Positions 7,853-14,766 of a stretch of DNA of 64,000 nt are shown here, piece after piece. Source of the DNA: Streptomyces sp. T39 (GTDB lineage: Bacteria; Actinomycetota; Actinomycetes; Streptomycetales; Streptomycetaceae); assembly GCF_008042045.1 (NCBI RefSeq), contig NZ_RDBP01000030.1, positions 1 through 64,000 of the forward strand. The letters are read 5' to 3'. The notes under the pieces were generated by a model that did not search any database, was not told the DNA's origin, and was given only the letters and a program-made list of their open reading frames with translations. Positions within the stretch are counted from its first letter, which is position 1. Each line of letters begins with the position of its first letter. The position numbers and the translations under genes were made by a program.

Positions 7853-8911
7853 TCAGGCCCGTGCTCCGGAGTCCCGGCCCGGGGCGCCGGCGTCCGTGAG
7901 CAGGCCGTACGCGACGGGGATAAGCCGGTCCCGCAGCCGGAACCGGCGCGTGGACACGGCCACCAGCGCGGTGCCCGTGTCGGGGCTGAAACCCAGGAAC
8001 GCCTGCTGCCCGCTGGTCGCGCCGGAATGGAAGTACACGTGACCGTGGTCGGTCGCATGACGGAACCACGTCAGCGTGTGCACATGGCGGTGCCGCGGCC
8101 CGCGCCGCAGCACCGGCCGCCGCACCTCGCGCAGCGCCCCGGCCAACGGATGGCCCTCCGGACGGAGATGGGCCTCCAGATAGCCGAGCAGATCGTGCAC
8201 GGTGGCCCGCACCGCGCCCGCCGCCGCGAAACCGCCGATGTCCAGCGGGGGAGTACGCCGCACCCCGTCCGCGCCGTGGCCCGTGGCGTCCGTCCCCGGT
8301 CCGGCGGGCCGCAGCGCGGTCCCGGACAGGCCCAGCGGCCGCAGCACCCGGGAGGACAGCAGCTCGTCCCACGGCGTCGCCTCGGCCACCGACAGCGCGT
8401 GCCCGAGGGAGGCGACGGCGAAGTTGGAGTAGCGCCACCGGGTGCCGGGCCGGTGGCGCGGCCTCGCCCGCAGAAAGGCGCGCACCACCCGGTCCGCCGG
8501 GTAGTGCGCGTACGGATTCGTCGCCCAGCGGCGCACCGCCTGCGGATAGAAGTCCGCGGGCAGCGGCGGCAGCCCCGAGGTGTGGGTGATCAGATGCGCC
8601 AGCGTGATCGGGTTCCGGCCGAGGGCGCGCCGCGGGTCGAAGCACCGCGCCGCGGGCTCCGCCCCCGACAGCCGCCCCGACGCCTCCAGGTGGGCCAGCA
8701 GCAGCCCGGTGAAGGTCTTGGACGCCGAACCGATCTCGTACCGCAGCCGCTCACGCGGGACGGCGGGCGCGCGCCCGGTCCCGCCGGTGAGCACCGTGCG
8801 GCGGCCGTCGCGCGAGAGGCCGAACACCACGTCCGGGGCGTCCACCGCGTCCACCGCACCGGCCAGCGCCTCCTCGTCGTCGACCGCCCCGGCCCCCGGA
8901 GCGGCGGTCAT
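7853..8911 (-). CDS. Cytoplasmic beta-lactamase-fold serine hydrolase (last gene of the peptide operon)
   Basis: The 352-aa protein belongs to the class C beta-lactamase/DD-peptidase-like family. The three active-site motifs are visible: SASK (Ser62, Lys65), YSN (161-163) and HSG (295-297). Relatives hydrolyse peptides, esters or amides, and some act as peptide cyclases. No signal peptide is present, so it should work in the cytoplasm, unlike cell-wall enzymes of this family. Its ATG overlaps the stop of the upstream DUF6895-like gene by four bases, so it is the fifth gene of the coupled operon 11647-7853. In that context it may process or cyclise the 63-aa peptide (inference). Confidence 0.88.
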   Translation of the reverse strand: MTAAPGAGAVDDEEALAGAVDAVDAPDVVFGLSRDGRRTVLTGGTGRAPAVPRERLRYEIGSASKTFTGLLLAHLEASGRLSGAEPAARCFDPRRALGRNPITLAHLITHTSGLPPLPADFYPQAVRRWATNPYAHYPADRVVRAFLRARPRHRPGTRWRYSNFAVASLGHALSVAEATPWDELLSSRVLRPLGLSGTALRPAGPGTDATGHGADGVRRTPPLDIGGFAAAGAVRATVHDLLGYLEAHLRPEGHPLAGALREVRRPVLRRGPRHRHVHTLTWFRHATDHGHVYFHSGATSGQQAFLGFSPDTGTALVAVSTRRFRLRDRLIPVAYGLLTDAGAPGRDSGARA

Positions 8912-9822
8912 CCGGCGAGCCGGTCGAGCGACCGCGAGGTGGCGAGGACGGAGGCGAACGCGGCGACCAGCGTGGGGTGGTACAGCACGTCGAACACGTC
9001 CTGCGGGTCTCCCGTGGGGGCCTCTCCCACCGCCGGCATCGAGCCGTCCGGCAGCTGGGCCGCGGCGAACCCCTCCCACACCCGCTCGTCGAGCGCCGGC
9101 CGGGGCAGACAGGCGTCCACCACCAGCAGTTCGCCGAGCAGGTCCCACCGCCGCAGGTCGAGCCAGTCGTCCAGCCACACCGGCAGCCACTCCGCCAGAT
9201 ATCCGGCCAGGTCGTCGGGAAGGCCCTCGGGGCGCTCGCCCCAGTCCGTGAGATGGAAGACCGTGTGGGTGACGGCGTACGCCGTGTGCCCCTCGACGGT
9301 CCACGGCTCCGGTCTGCGGCCCAGCCAGGTGCGGCGCAGTGCCTCCGCCGGATCCAGCGAGCACTCCAGCCCGAAGCGCCGCTCGAACGCGGAGAGCCCC
9401 AGCCGGCGCACGGCGGTGACCTCCAGCGCCGCCCAGCTCGTCAGCCGGTGGTTGAGCCGCACCGCCTGCTCCAGCTCCGGCTGCGAGTAGCCCAGTTCCC
9501 TGAACGGCAGGTAGACCTCGAACGGTACGGGGGAGACGGGCTCGGTCCGCTGGGCGCGCACCAGCATCCGCCCCCCGTCCAGCACCTCGCGCCAGGCGTG
9601 GTCGATCAGCGCCCGCGCCATCGCCGACTCCCGCGAGCCGGAGACGCCTTCGCGGAACAGCACCTTGCAGATCAGCGCGAGCTCGCCGACGGGCTTGAAA
9701 CGCTCCAGGAAGCCGGTCTCCGGGTCGGCGTCGGGCTCCAGACGGAAGCCGTCGCGGTGGGTGTGGAGCCAGGCCACCGCCCGCTGCCCCACGTCGTGGA
9801 AGAGGCGGGTGGCGGTGGTCAT
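8908..9822 (-). CDS. DUF6895-like protein, second copy
   Basis: The 304-aa, mostly helical protein resembles those annotated as DUF6895 (recalled, not searched). It shares the whole layout of the neighbouring gene at 9819-10751: a KPVGELALICK-type N-terminal motif, YPLEIY-like VPFEVYLPF, RRTWLGRRPEPWT and the strongly conserved THTVFHLTDWG (His186, His190, Asp193), then WLPVWLDDWLDLRRWDLLGE. The conserved His-x3-His-x2-Asp suggests a metal or catalytic site (inference). No signal peptide or membrane segment. ATGA overlaps on both sides show translational coupling. The two copies differ enough to be old paralogues, perhaps forming a heteromer. Confidence 0.85.
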   Translation of the reverse strand: MTTATRLFHDVGQRAVAWLHTHRDGFRLEPDADPETGFLERFKPVGELALICKVLFREGVSGSRESAMARALIDHAWREVLDGGRMLVRAQRTEPVSPVPFEVYLPFRELGYSQPELEQAVRLNHRLTSWAALEVTAVRRLGLSAFERRFGLECSLDPAEALRRTWLGRRPEPWTVEGHTAYAVTHTVFHLTDWGERPEGLPDDLAGYLAEWLPVWLDDWLDLRRWDLLGELLVVDACLPRPALDERVWEGFAAAQLPDGSMPAVGEAPTGDPQDVFDVLYHPTLVAAFASVLATSRSLDRLAG

Positions 9823-10751
9823 GACGGGACCTCCGGCCGCTCGGGGGAGCCGGAGCGGGCGAGCGCGAGGGCCGAGGCGAAGACCGCCATCAGCGTGGAG
9901 TGGTAGGTGCCCGCGAAGTCGCGGCGCACGGGACGCCCCGTCCGGCCGGGCCCGACCTCCGGGATCGCACCCGACGCGTCCTGCACCCCGGAGAGTTCGG
10001 CGAAGGCACCGGACAGCATCCCCGGGTCGGGCACGCTCGGCAGGGCCGCCGCCACGGCCAGCAGTTCACAGCTGAGGTCCCACTGCTCGTCCTCCAGGCA
10101 CGTGTCGAGCCACGGCGGGAGCCAGTCGTCGAGATAGGCGACGACGTCGTCCGGCACGGCCCCGATGTCGTGGCCCCAGTCGGTGAGATGGAAGACCACG
10201 TGGGTCAGCGTGTACCCGGCGGCGCGTTCGAAGGTCCACGGTTCCGGCAGGCCCCCGAGCCAGGTGCGCCGCAGCACGGCCCCGGCGTCGTCGGGCACCG
10301 GCAGTCCGCAGCGCCGCGCGGAGTTGAGGAGGCCGAGCCGGCGGTTGGGCTGCTGCTCGGTCAGCCGCCAGCTGCGGGTGCCCGCGAGCAGGGCCGCGTA
10401 GGAGTCGTACCCCGGGTGCCGCAGGCCGGCCGAGGCGAAGGCGGCGTAGATCTCCAGGGGATAGGTGGCGGCCGGTTCGAGCCGCTGGAGGTCGAGCAGC
10501 AGCGCGCCCTCGCGGGTCTGCTCCCAGGCGAAGGCCAGCAGCCTGCCCGCCCGTTCGTGCAGGGCGGTGCCGGGCGCCGTCCGCGCCTGCACGGTGACGC
10601 AGACCTGCGCCAGCTCGCCCAGCGGCTTCCAGGAGCGGTTCACGTCGGCCTCCGGGGCGAGCGCGTCCTCGCCGAGCCGGAAGTCGTCCCTGTTCTCGGA
10701 CACCCAGCCGAGCGCGGAATCGGCCAGGGCCCTGATGCCGGCAGCGCTCAC
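9819..10751 (-). CDS. DUF6895-like protein, first copy
   Basis: The 310-aa protein is a paralogue of the next gene, with matching motifs in the same order: SWKPLGELAQVC, YPLEIYAAFAS, RRTWLGGLPEPWTF, THVVFHLTDWG (His184, His188, Asp191) and WLPPWLDTCLEDEQWDLSCE. The start is GTG at 10751, inside the stop of the upstream gene (GTGA overlap); the longer frame upstream is out-of-frame DNA of that gene. The C-terminal STLMAVFASALALARS matches PTLVAAFASVLATSRS in the paralogue. Function unknown; the position directly after a short peptide gene and an unknown helical protein suggests a role in peptide modification. Confidence 0.84.
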   Translation of the reverse strand: MSAAGIRALADSALGWVSENRDDFRLGEDALAPEADVNRSWKPLGELAQVCVTVQARTAPGTALHERAGRLLAFAWEQTREGALLLDLQRLEPAATYPLEIYAAFASAGLRHPGYDSYAALLAGTRSWRLTEQQPNRRLGLLNSARRCGLPVPDDAGAVLRRTWLGGLPEPWTFERAAGYTLTHVVFHLTDWGHDIGAVPDDVVAYLDDWLPPWLDTCLEDEQWDLSCELLAVAAALPSVPDPGMLSGAFAELSGVQDASGAIPEVGPGRTGRPVRRDFAGTYHSTLMAVFASALALARSGSPERPEVPS

Positions 10752-11443
10752 CGCGGCTCCCCTTCCCTGAGCAGGCGTGCCGCCTCCAGGTGCAGCAGCA
10801 CGCGGGCGTCCGCGCCGCCCATCTGCCCGACGAACTCCAGCCCGGCGTCGAGGCCGAGCGTGTCGGGGACGCCGTCGGACAGCACCAGCCAGCGCCCGGC
10901 CGCCGCGGCCTGGAGCCAGTCGCGCCGCCGCAACGCGCGCACGAAGCCGCGGGCCACGTCCAGGGGCCGCTCCCGGGCCGCCCGGGCGACCGCGGAGGGT
11001 GAGCCGGGCAGGGCGAGAGCGCCCAGGACCGCGAGTTGGTGGGTCAGCTGCTGCCAGGGGGCGCCGTCGAGCCAGGAGGCGTCGGGCTCCGCCTCGCCGG
11101 CCGGGGCGGCGGCGGACCCGCCGAGACGCGCCAGCGTCCGCGTCATCGCCCAGTGGCTCCAGCGGGTCGTGGGCGCGGCGTCGGGGGCCGGCGGGAAGCC
11201 GACGACGGCCTTCTCGAAGCCGGCCAGGTCCTCGGGAGCGGACCTGCCGCCGGGCAGGAGGGCCGGAAGCATGGCGTCCGCCCCCAGTACACGTGTCGCC
11301 GCGAGGGCGAGATCCTCGTCGCCGGCCGGACCGGTGGCCGTGCGGAACGCCACCAGGTGGTCCCCGCTCCGAAGAGCGGAGACCACCTGCGAAGCGAGTT
11401 CCTGCACTGCCTCCGTCAGACGGGACGTGCCGGGCTGCTCCAT
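10748..11443 (-). CDS. Unknown helical protein next to the putative precursor peptide
   Basis: The 231-aa protein is Ala/Leu-rich and predicted all-helical, with no signal peptide, no cysteine and no motif I recognise. Readable landmarks are TTRWSHWAMTRTLARLGGS, APWQQLTHQLAVLGALALPG, and a C-terminal block RRRDWLQAAAAGRWLVLSDG followed by GLEFVGQMGGADARVLLHLE. The start is 12 bases after the stop of the 63-aa peptide gene, and the stop overlaps the GTG of the first DUF6895-like gene. Its place directly behind the peptide gene makes a peptide-binding or chaperone role conceivable (inference only). Confidence 0.8.
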   Translation of the reverse strand: MEQPGTSRLTEAVQELASQVVSALRSGDHLVAFRTATGPAGDEDLALAATRVLGADAMLPALLPGGRSAPEDLAGFEKAVVGFPPAPDAAPTTRWSHWAMTRTLARLGGSAAAPAGEAEPDASWLDGAPWQQLTHQLAVLGALALPGSPSAVARAARERPLDVARGFVRALRRRDWLQAAAAGRWLVLSDGVPDTLGLDAGLEFVGQMGGADARVLLHLEAARLLREGEPR

Positions 11444-11455
11444 TCGTGACTCCCG

Positions 11456-11647
11456 TCAGCCCTTCTTGGGCCGCGGCGTCGGGGGCGAGAGCAACAGGGC
11501 TCCGCCGCCCGAGATGAGCGCCAGAGCCGCGCACTCACGGGTGTCACGGTAGAAGCCCTCGGGCTCGACCGGGTTGAGCGCTGCTTCGAGGTCGGTGTCC
11601 AGGGCCGTCGTACGCGGCTGCTGAGTCACAGGCTTCGTGGAAGACAT
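11456..11647 (-). CDS. 63-aa putative precursor peptide (RiPP-like)
   Basis: ATG at 11647 sits behind AAAGGGGAT. The peptide has a polar N-terminus (MSSTKPVTQQPRTTALDTDL), an acidic amphipathic stretch (EAALNPVEPEGFYRD), a single Cys at position 39, a short hydrophobic Gly-rich segment (AALALISGGGALLLS) and a basic proline-rich tail (PPTPRPKKG). This leader-plus-core layout, and its place as first gene of a five-gene coupled operon, suit a ribosomal peptide precursor. A small membrane peptide is the alternative, although the hydrophobic run is short for a membrane span. The same frame stays open upstream to an ATG at 11848, so an N-terminal extension cannot be excluded, but that part has poorer codon bias. 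Confidence 0.7.
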   Translation of the reverse strand: MSSTKPVTQQPRTTALDTDLEAALNPVEPEGFYRDTRECAALALISGGGALLLSPPTPRPKKG

Positions 11648-12084
11648 GCCATCCCCTTTCGGGATCCATGAGCAGATGCAGTACCAGTGGAACGCAGTCG
11701 GCAGAACCTCGCAAATGGCGCAGACCTGCGCGAATGTCGTGAAATATTCAAACGCCCGGCGGCACTTGGTCGCGTGCGCCCGCGTGCGCCATCGGGTCGC
11801 GCGCGAGGCCGCGCAATCAACCACGGCGGAAACAGGCCGAGTTGTCACCGTCCTCCCCAGAGACTCGGTGAGGCGGACGCACGGGGGCTCATACCCCGGG
11901 GGCGCTCGCGCCCCGTCGGTTCACGCCCCCCAGCGCCGACACGGACCGTGACGAACCGGCCGGGGCGGCGCGCCGCGCGCCGGGGGTTCGGCCCAACGGC
12001 GTCCCCCGATGGAGCGGTTCCGCGGGTGTGCGCGCCGCGGCCCCGTCCGTCTTGGGCAGGGGACGCATGTCCAGGAGGTTCGCC
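11648..12084. other. 437-base intergenic region upstream of the peptide operon
   Basis: The stretch 11660-11850 is clearly less GC-rich than its surroundings (for example GAAATATTCAAACG near 11740) and probably holds the promoter and leader of the minus-strand peptide operon, although no confident -35/-10 pair could be assigned. The part nearer 12080 is GC-rich and shows nothing I can support before the AGGAGG of the next gene. Confidence 0.4.
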
Positions 12085-12477
12085 ATGACCGCCCCCGTGT
12101 CCGCGTCCGTGCCCGCCGTGCCGTGCCCGCGTGCCGCCCGGCGGGTGCGGGGGCCGGCGGCACTGTTCGTCCTGCTGTCCCTTTTCTCCCTGTTCGCCGT
12201 CGCCGCCGGCGTAGCCCCGGGTCCGGCTGCTGCGCTCGATGCGCGCGCGCCGGTGCAGGCGCCGCTCGACACGGGCGGTCAGGGCGAGGAGGCCGAGACG
12301 GGGCAGGCGTCGGCGCGCCCGGACCGGGCGCGGTCCCGGGCCGCCTGCCCGGCCCGCAGGGTGGTCCGCGCCTCCCGTGACGACCGCCGCTCGGCGCCGG
12401 CCGCGAGGCGCCCGGCGCCCGGCGTCACCGCCCGCCCCGCCGCCCGTGCGGTGAGCTGCACGGTGCTGCGCTGCTGA
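12085..12477 (+). CDS. Small protein with signal peptide or anchor, function unknown
   Basis: The 130-aa protein has one strong hydrophobic segment (AALFVLLSLFSLFAVAAGVA, about residues 26-45) followed by APGPAAALDARA, which could be a signal-peptidase site. The rest is Arg/Ala/Pro-rich and looks disordered, ending in SCTVLRC. AGGAGG six bases before ATG 12085 fixes the start. Small proteins with one N-terminal helix and a disordered tail are common in streptomycetes; nothing here gives a function. Confidence 0.6.
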   Translation: MTAPVSASVPAVPCPRAARRVRGPAALFVLLSLFSLFAVAAGVAPGPAAALDARAPVQAPLDTGGQGEEAETGQASARPDRARSRAACPARRVVRASRDDRRSAPAARRPAPGVTARPAARAVSCTVLRC

Positions 12478-12484
12478 GGGGGCC

Positions 12485-12505
12485 GGGCCCGGTGTCACCG
12501 GGCCC
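12485..12505 (+). terminator. Possible terminator hairpin
   Basis: An 8-bp perfect GC stem (GGGCCCGG with CCGGGCCC, loop TGTCA) lies eight bases after the stop of the 130-aa gene and before the next small gene. There is no T-run, as is usual in actinobacteria. Confidence 0.45.
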
Positions 12506-12546
12506 CGCCCGTCCGTCATCCAGCGACAGCAGTGAGGTGTACGCCC

Positions 12547-12714
12547 ATGCCCATCGATCCCTTCGCGGCGCTCCACGCGATGGTGCGCGCCGAAGCCGCC
12601 AGGACCGCCGTGCCCGAGGACGCCGACCACCGTGCCGAGCCGCGCGCCGAACGGCGACCGGACGCCCCGGGGGAGCCCCGCCGCGTCATCGGCGGGGAAC
12701 CGGCGGCGAGTTGA
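12547..12714 (+). CDS. 55-aa small protein, unknown function
   Basis: The protein begins MPIDPFAALHAMVRAEAART and ends RRVIGGEPAAS, with acidic and arginine-rich residues between. There is no signal peptide or cysteine. GAGG nine bases before the ATG supports translation. The N-terminal block DPFAALHAMVRAEAAR is an amphipathic helix and is the most protein-like part. A bidirectional terminator follows. Function unknown. Confidence 0.5.
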   Translation: MPIDPFAALHAMVRAEAARTAVPEDADHRAEPRAERRPDAPGEPRRVIGGEPAAS

Positions 12715-12719
12715 CCGCA

Positions 12720-12751
12720 CCGCGCCTCCCGGCCCGTCCCGGGAGGCGCGG
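12720..12751. terminator. Bidirectional terminator between convergent genes
   Basis: A 13-bp perfect stem (CCGCGCCTCCCGG with CCGGGAGGCGCGG) with a six-base loop lies between the 55-aa gene and the ATP-binding protein gene, which converge here. Confidence 0.75.
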
Positions 12752-12774
12752 CTCCCCGCCGCCGGATACGGGTG

Positions 12775-13311
12775 TCAGCCGGGGAGGGACAGGGTCGCCC
12801 ACACCGTCTTGCCGCGTGGTTCGGTCGGACACCAGGACCAGCTGTCGCACAGCGCGCCGACCAGCGCGAGCCCCCGCCCGCCGGACGACGAGGCGTCCGC
12901 GGCCCGGGGCCGGGGCGGTTCCGGGCTCGGGTCGGTGACCGCGCACACCACATGGCGCGGGTGCCGGAACAGGCCCAGCCAGACCGGGTAGTCCGACCCC
13001 TCCGGGGCGCCGGGTCCGAGGGCGTGCCGGACGGCGTTGGTGACGAGCTCGGTGACGAGCAGATGCATGTCGCCGGTGAGCACCGGCAGCGACCACCCGT
13101 CGAGGGTGGCGCTGACGAAGCGCCGCGCCTGCCCCGCGTTGCGCGGGTCGCCGTCCAGACCGCACGCCGCGAACCCGCCGAGCGCGCAGGGCGGCGCGTG
13201 CCCGCAGAACTCCGTGGAACGCGCGGGTGCCACCGCCTCCGTGCCGGCGTGCCCGATCGCTTCTCCGTGCCCTGTGCCACTGCTGACGCGGTGCGGCAGA
13301 TGAATCGTCAC
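12775..13311 (-). CDS. ATP-binding protein of the anti-sigma factor kinase (HATPase_c_2) type
   Basis: The 178-aa protein has the GHKL N-box LVTELVTNAVRHAL and the G1/G2 boxes VCAVTDPSPEPPRPR and GGRGLALVGALCDSW, the pattern of SpoIIAB/RsbW-like domains in Streptomyces. Such proteins act as serine kinases or anti-sigma regulators in the cytoplasm. GTG at 13311 follows AGGGAG. It is divergent from a DUF397 gene and a WhiJ-type HTH gene; the same three families form the abaA and whiJ-like development loci (established knowledge), so it is probably the partner of that system. Confidence 0.88.
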   Translation of the reverse strand: MTIHLPHRVSSGTGHGEAIGHAGTEAVAPARSTEFCGHAPPCALGGFAACGLDGDPRNAGQARRFVSATLDGWSLPVLTGDMHLLVTELVTNAVRHALGPGAPEGSDYPVWLGLFRHPRHVVCAVTDPSPEPPRPRAADASSSGGRGLALVGALCDSWSWCPTEPRGKTVWATLSLPG

Positions 13312-13455
13312 GGGTCATGTCTCCCTGGAGGATTCGCTGTTCGACAGCCGGCGCTGGACGAGTATTGTCGACCCGTGTCCCATCATGCAATTGCATCTGG
13401 GATTGCACCGGAGGAATGGCGGAACTGGCGTACGACTGGCGAGGGGCTGGTACGA

Positions 13456-13689
13456 GTGGAGTTCATCAACGGAATGGCGGCCGGGGAGCTGACCGGAGCC
13501 GTCTGGGTCAAGAGCAGTCACAGCAACGCCACGGGCAACTGCGTGGAGCTCGCGGCGCTGCCGGACGGGAGCGTGGCGATGCGCAACTCCCGTGACCCGC
13601 ACGGTCCGGCCCTCGTCTATACGCGGGACGAGGTCGCCTCGTTCGTCGCGGGCGCCAGGGACGGTGATTTCGACGCCATGGTTGGCTGA
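13456..13689 (+). CDS. DUF397 family small protein (WhiJ-associated)
   Basis: The 77-aa protein has the family signature: AVWVKSSHSNATGNCVELA, LPDGSVAMRNSRDPHGPALV and YTRDEVASFVAGARDGDFD. DUF397 proteins are the small companions of WhiJ/AbaA-type HTH regulators and some bind them directly. GTG at 13456 was chosen because GAGGGG lies about eight bases before it and the family motif starts soon after; the frame is open back to a GTG at 13375. The HTH gene follows 91 bases downstream on the same strand. Confidence 0.87.
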   Translation: MEFINGMAAGELTGAVWVKSSHSNATGNCVELAALPDGSVAMRNSRDPHGPALVYTRDEVASFVAGARDGDFDAMVG

Positions 13690-13780
13690 AATCTTTTCCT
13701 GTCGGGGCTGTTCGGCCATTGGTGCGAGCGGCGATGTGCTGGGATACTGGCGCCTTCCATAGTCTCCGCAGGAGTGTGCG

Positions 13781-14685
13781 ATGACTGCCGCCGATCCGAG
13801 TCCGTCGCTGTTCGTCCGGCCGCTGGGGGCGGTCGAGAGCAACCCGACCGCCCTGAAGCTCATCCTGGGCGGCAAGTTGCGCGAACTGCGGACCGGCGCC
13901 GGCCTCGACCCGGCCGACGTCGACGAGAAGCTCGGCTTCTCGCGGTCCAAGACGAGCCGCATCGAACTCGGCAGGCACGGGTGCAAGCCCTCCGACGCCG
14001 AGGCGCTGCTCGGTCTCTACGGCGTGCGGGACGAGGAGGACGTCGCGGAGTTCATGCGGCTGGTGCAGCAGTCGCGCCAACCGGACTGGTGGCGGTCGTT
14101 CGGCGACGTGCTCTCCGACTTCTTCACGCCGCTGGTCGCCCTCGAGGGCGCCGCCGCGACCATCCGCACCTATGAACCCTTCTACATCCCCGGACTGCTC
14201 CAGACCTCCGCCTACACGCGGGCGGTCATCGAGTCGGGGCCCGGCCATCTGCTGGCGCACGAGATCCGGCGCCGGGTGGACCTGCGGCAGGAACGGCAGC
14301 GGCAGCTGGACCAGCCGGACGCGCCGCGGCTGTGGGCCGTGATCGACGAGTCCGTGCTGATGCGCTCGGTCGGCGGGGCCCAGGTGATGCGCGATCAGCT
14401 GGTCCATCTCCTCGCGATGATGCGGCGCCCCGGGTGACCCTCCAGATCGCTCCGCTGGACGTGACGGCCGCGGTGGGCGTGGGCACGGGCGTCAGCTATC
14501 TCCGCTTCGCCCTCGGCGACCTCAAGGACGCCGTCTACATCGAGCACCTCACCGACAGCACGTTCTCCCAGAAGCCCGCGACCGTCGAGCAGTACCGGGA
14601 CATGCTGGACCGCCTCGGCGCCTGCGCGCTCACTCCCAAGGAGACGACGGAAAAGCTGGAGGAGCGCCTCTCCTCGCTCGGCTGA
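13781..14685 (+). pseudogene. WhiJ-like XRE/DUF5753 regulator, interrupted by a frameshift
   Basis: The first frame (13781-14437) encodes an XRE helix-turn-helix (LILGGKLRELRTGAGLDPAD, then LGFSRSKTSRIELGRHGCK) and the first part of the DUF5753 sensor domain (FYIPGLLQTSAYTRAVIES). It stops at RRPG. The family sequence resumes in the -1 frame: VTLQIAPLDVTAAVGVGTG, YIEHLTDSTFSQKP and EQYRDMLDRLGACAL up to 14685. One base seems missing in CCCCGGG near 14431. Read through, the protein would be about 300 aa, the normal length. It is either a real inactivating indel or a base-calling error in a homopolymer. Part of the ATPase-DUF397-HTH trio. Confidence 0.85.
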
Positions 14686-14714
14686 GCGCCGCCGCGGCAC
14701 CCGCACAGCGAGAA

Positions 14715-14756
14715 GCCGGTCCGGTGGCCGCCCGCCCGGGCGGCCACCGGACCGGC
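14715..14756. terminator. Strong bidirectional terminator
   Basis: A perfect 20-bp inverted repeat (arms 14715-14734 and 14737-14756, loop CC) lies between the convergent HTH and methyltransferase genes. Confidence 0.85.
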
Positions 14757-14766
14757 ATCCGGGGTC

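Noticed and set aside
11456-11848. Extended 131-aa version of the precursor peptide
   Set aside because: The upstream part has many A/T-ending codons and no ribosome site before ATG 11848, while ATG 11647 has AAAGGGG. Kept as an alternative only.
11637-11951. Plus-strand frame overlapping the peptide operon leader
   Set aside because: Poor codon bias and no ribosome site; it overlaps the regulatory region of a better supported operon.
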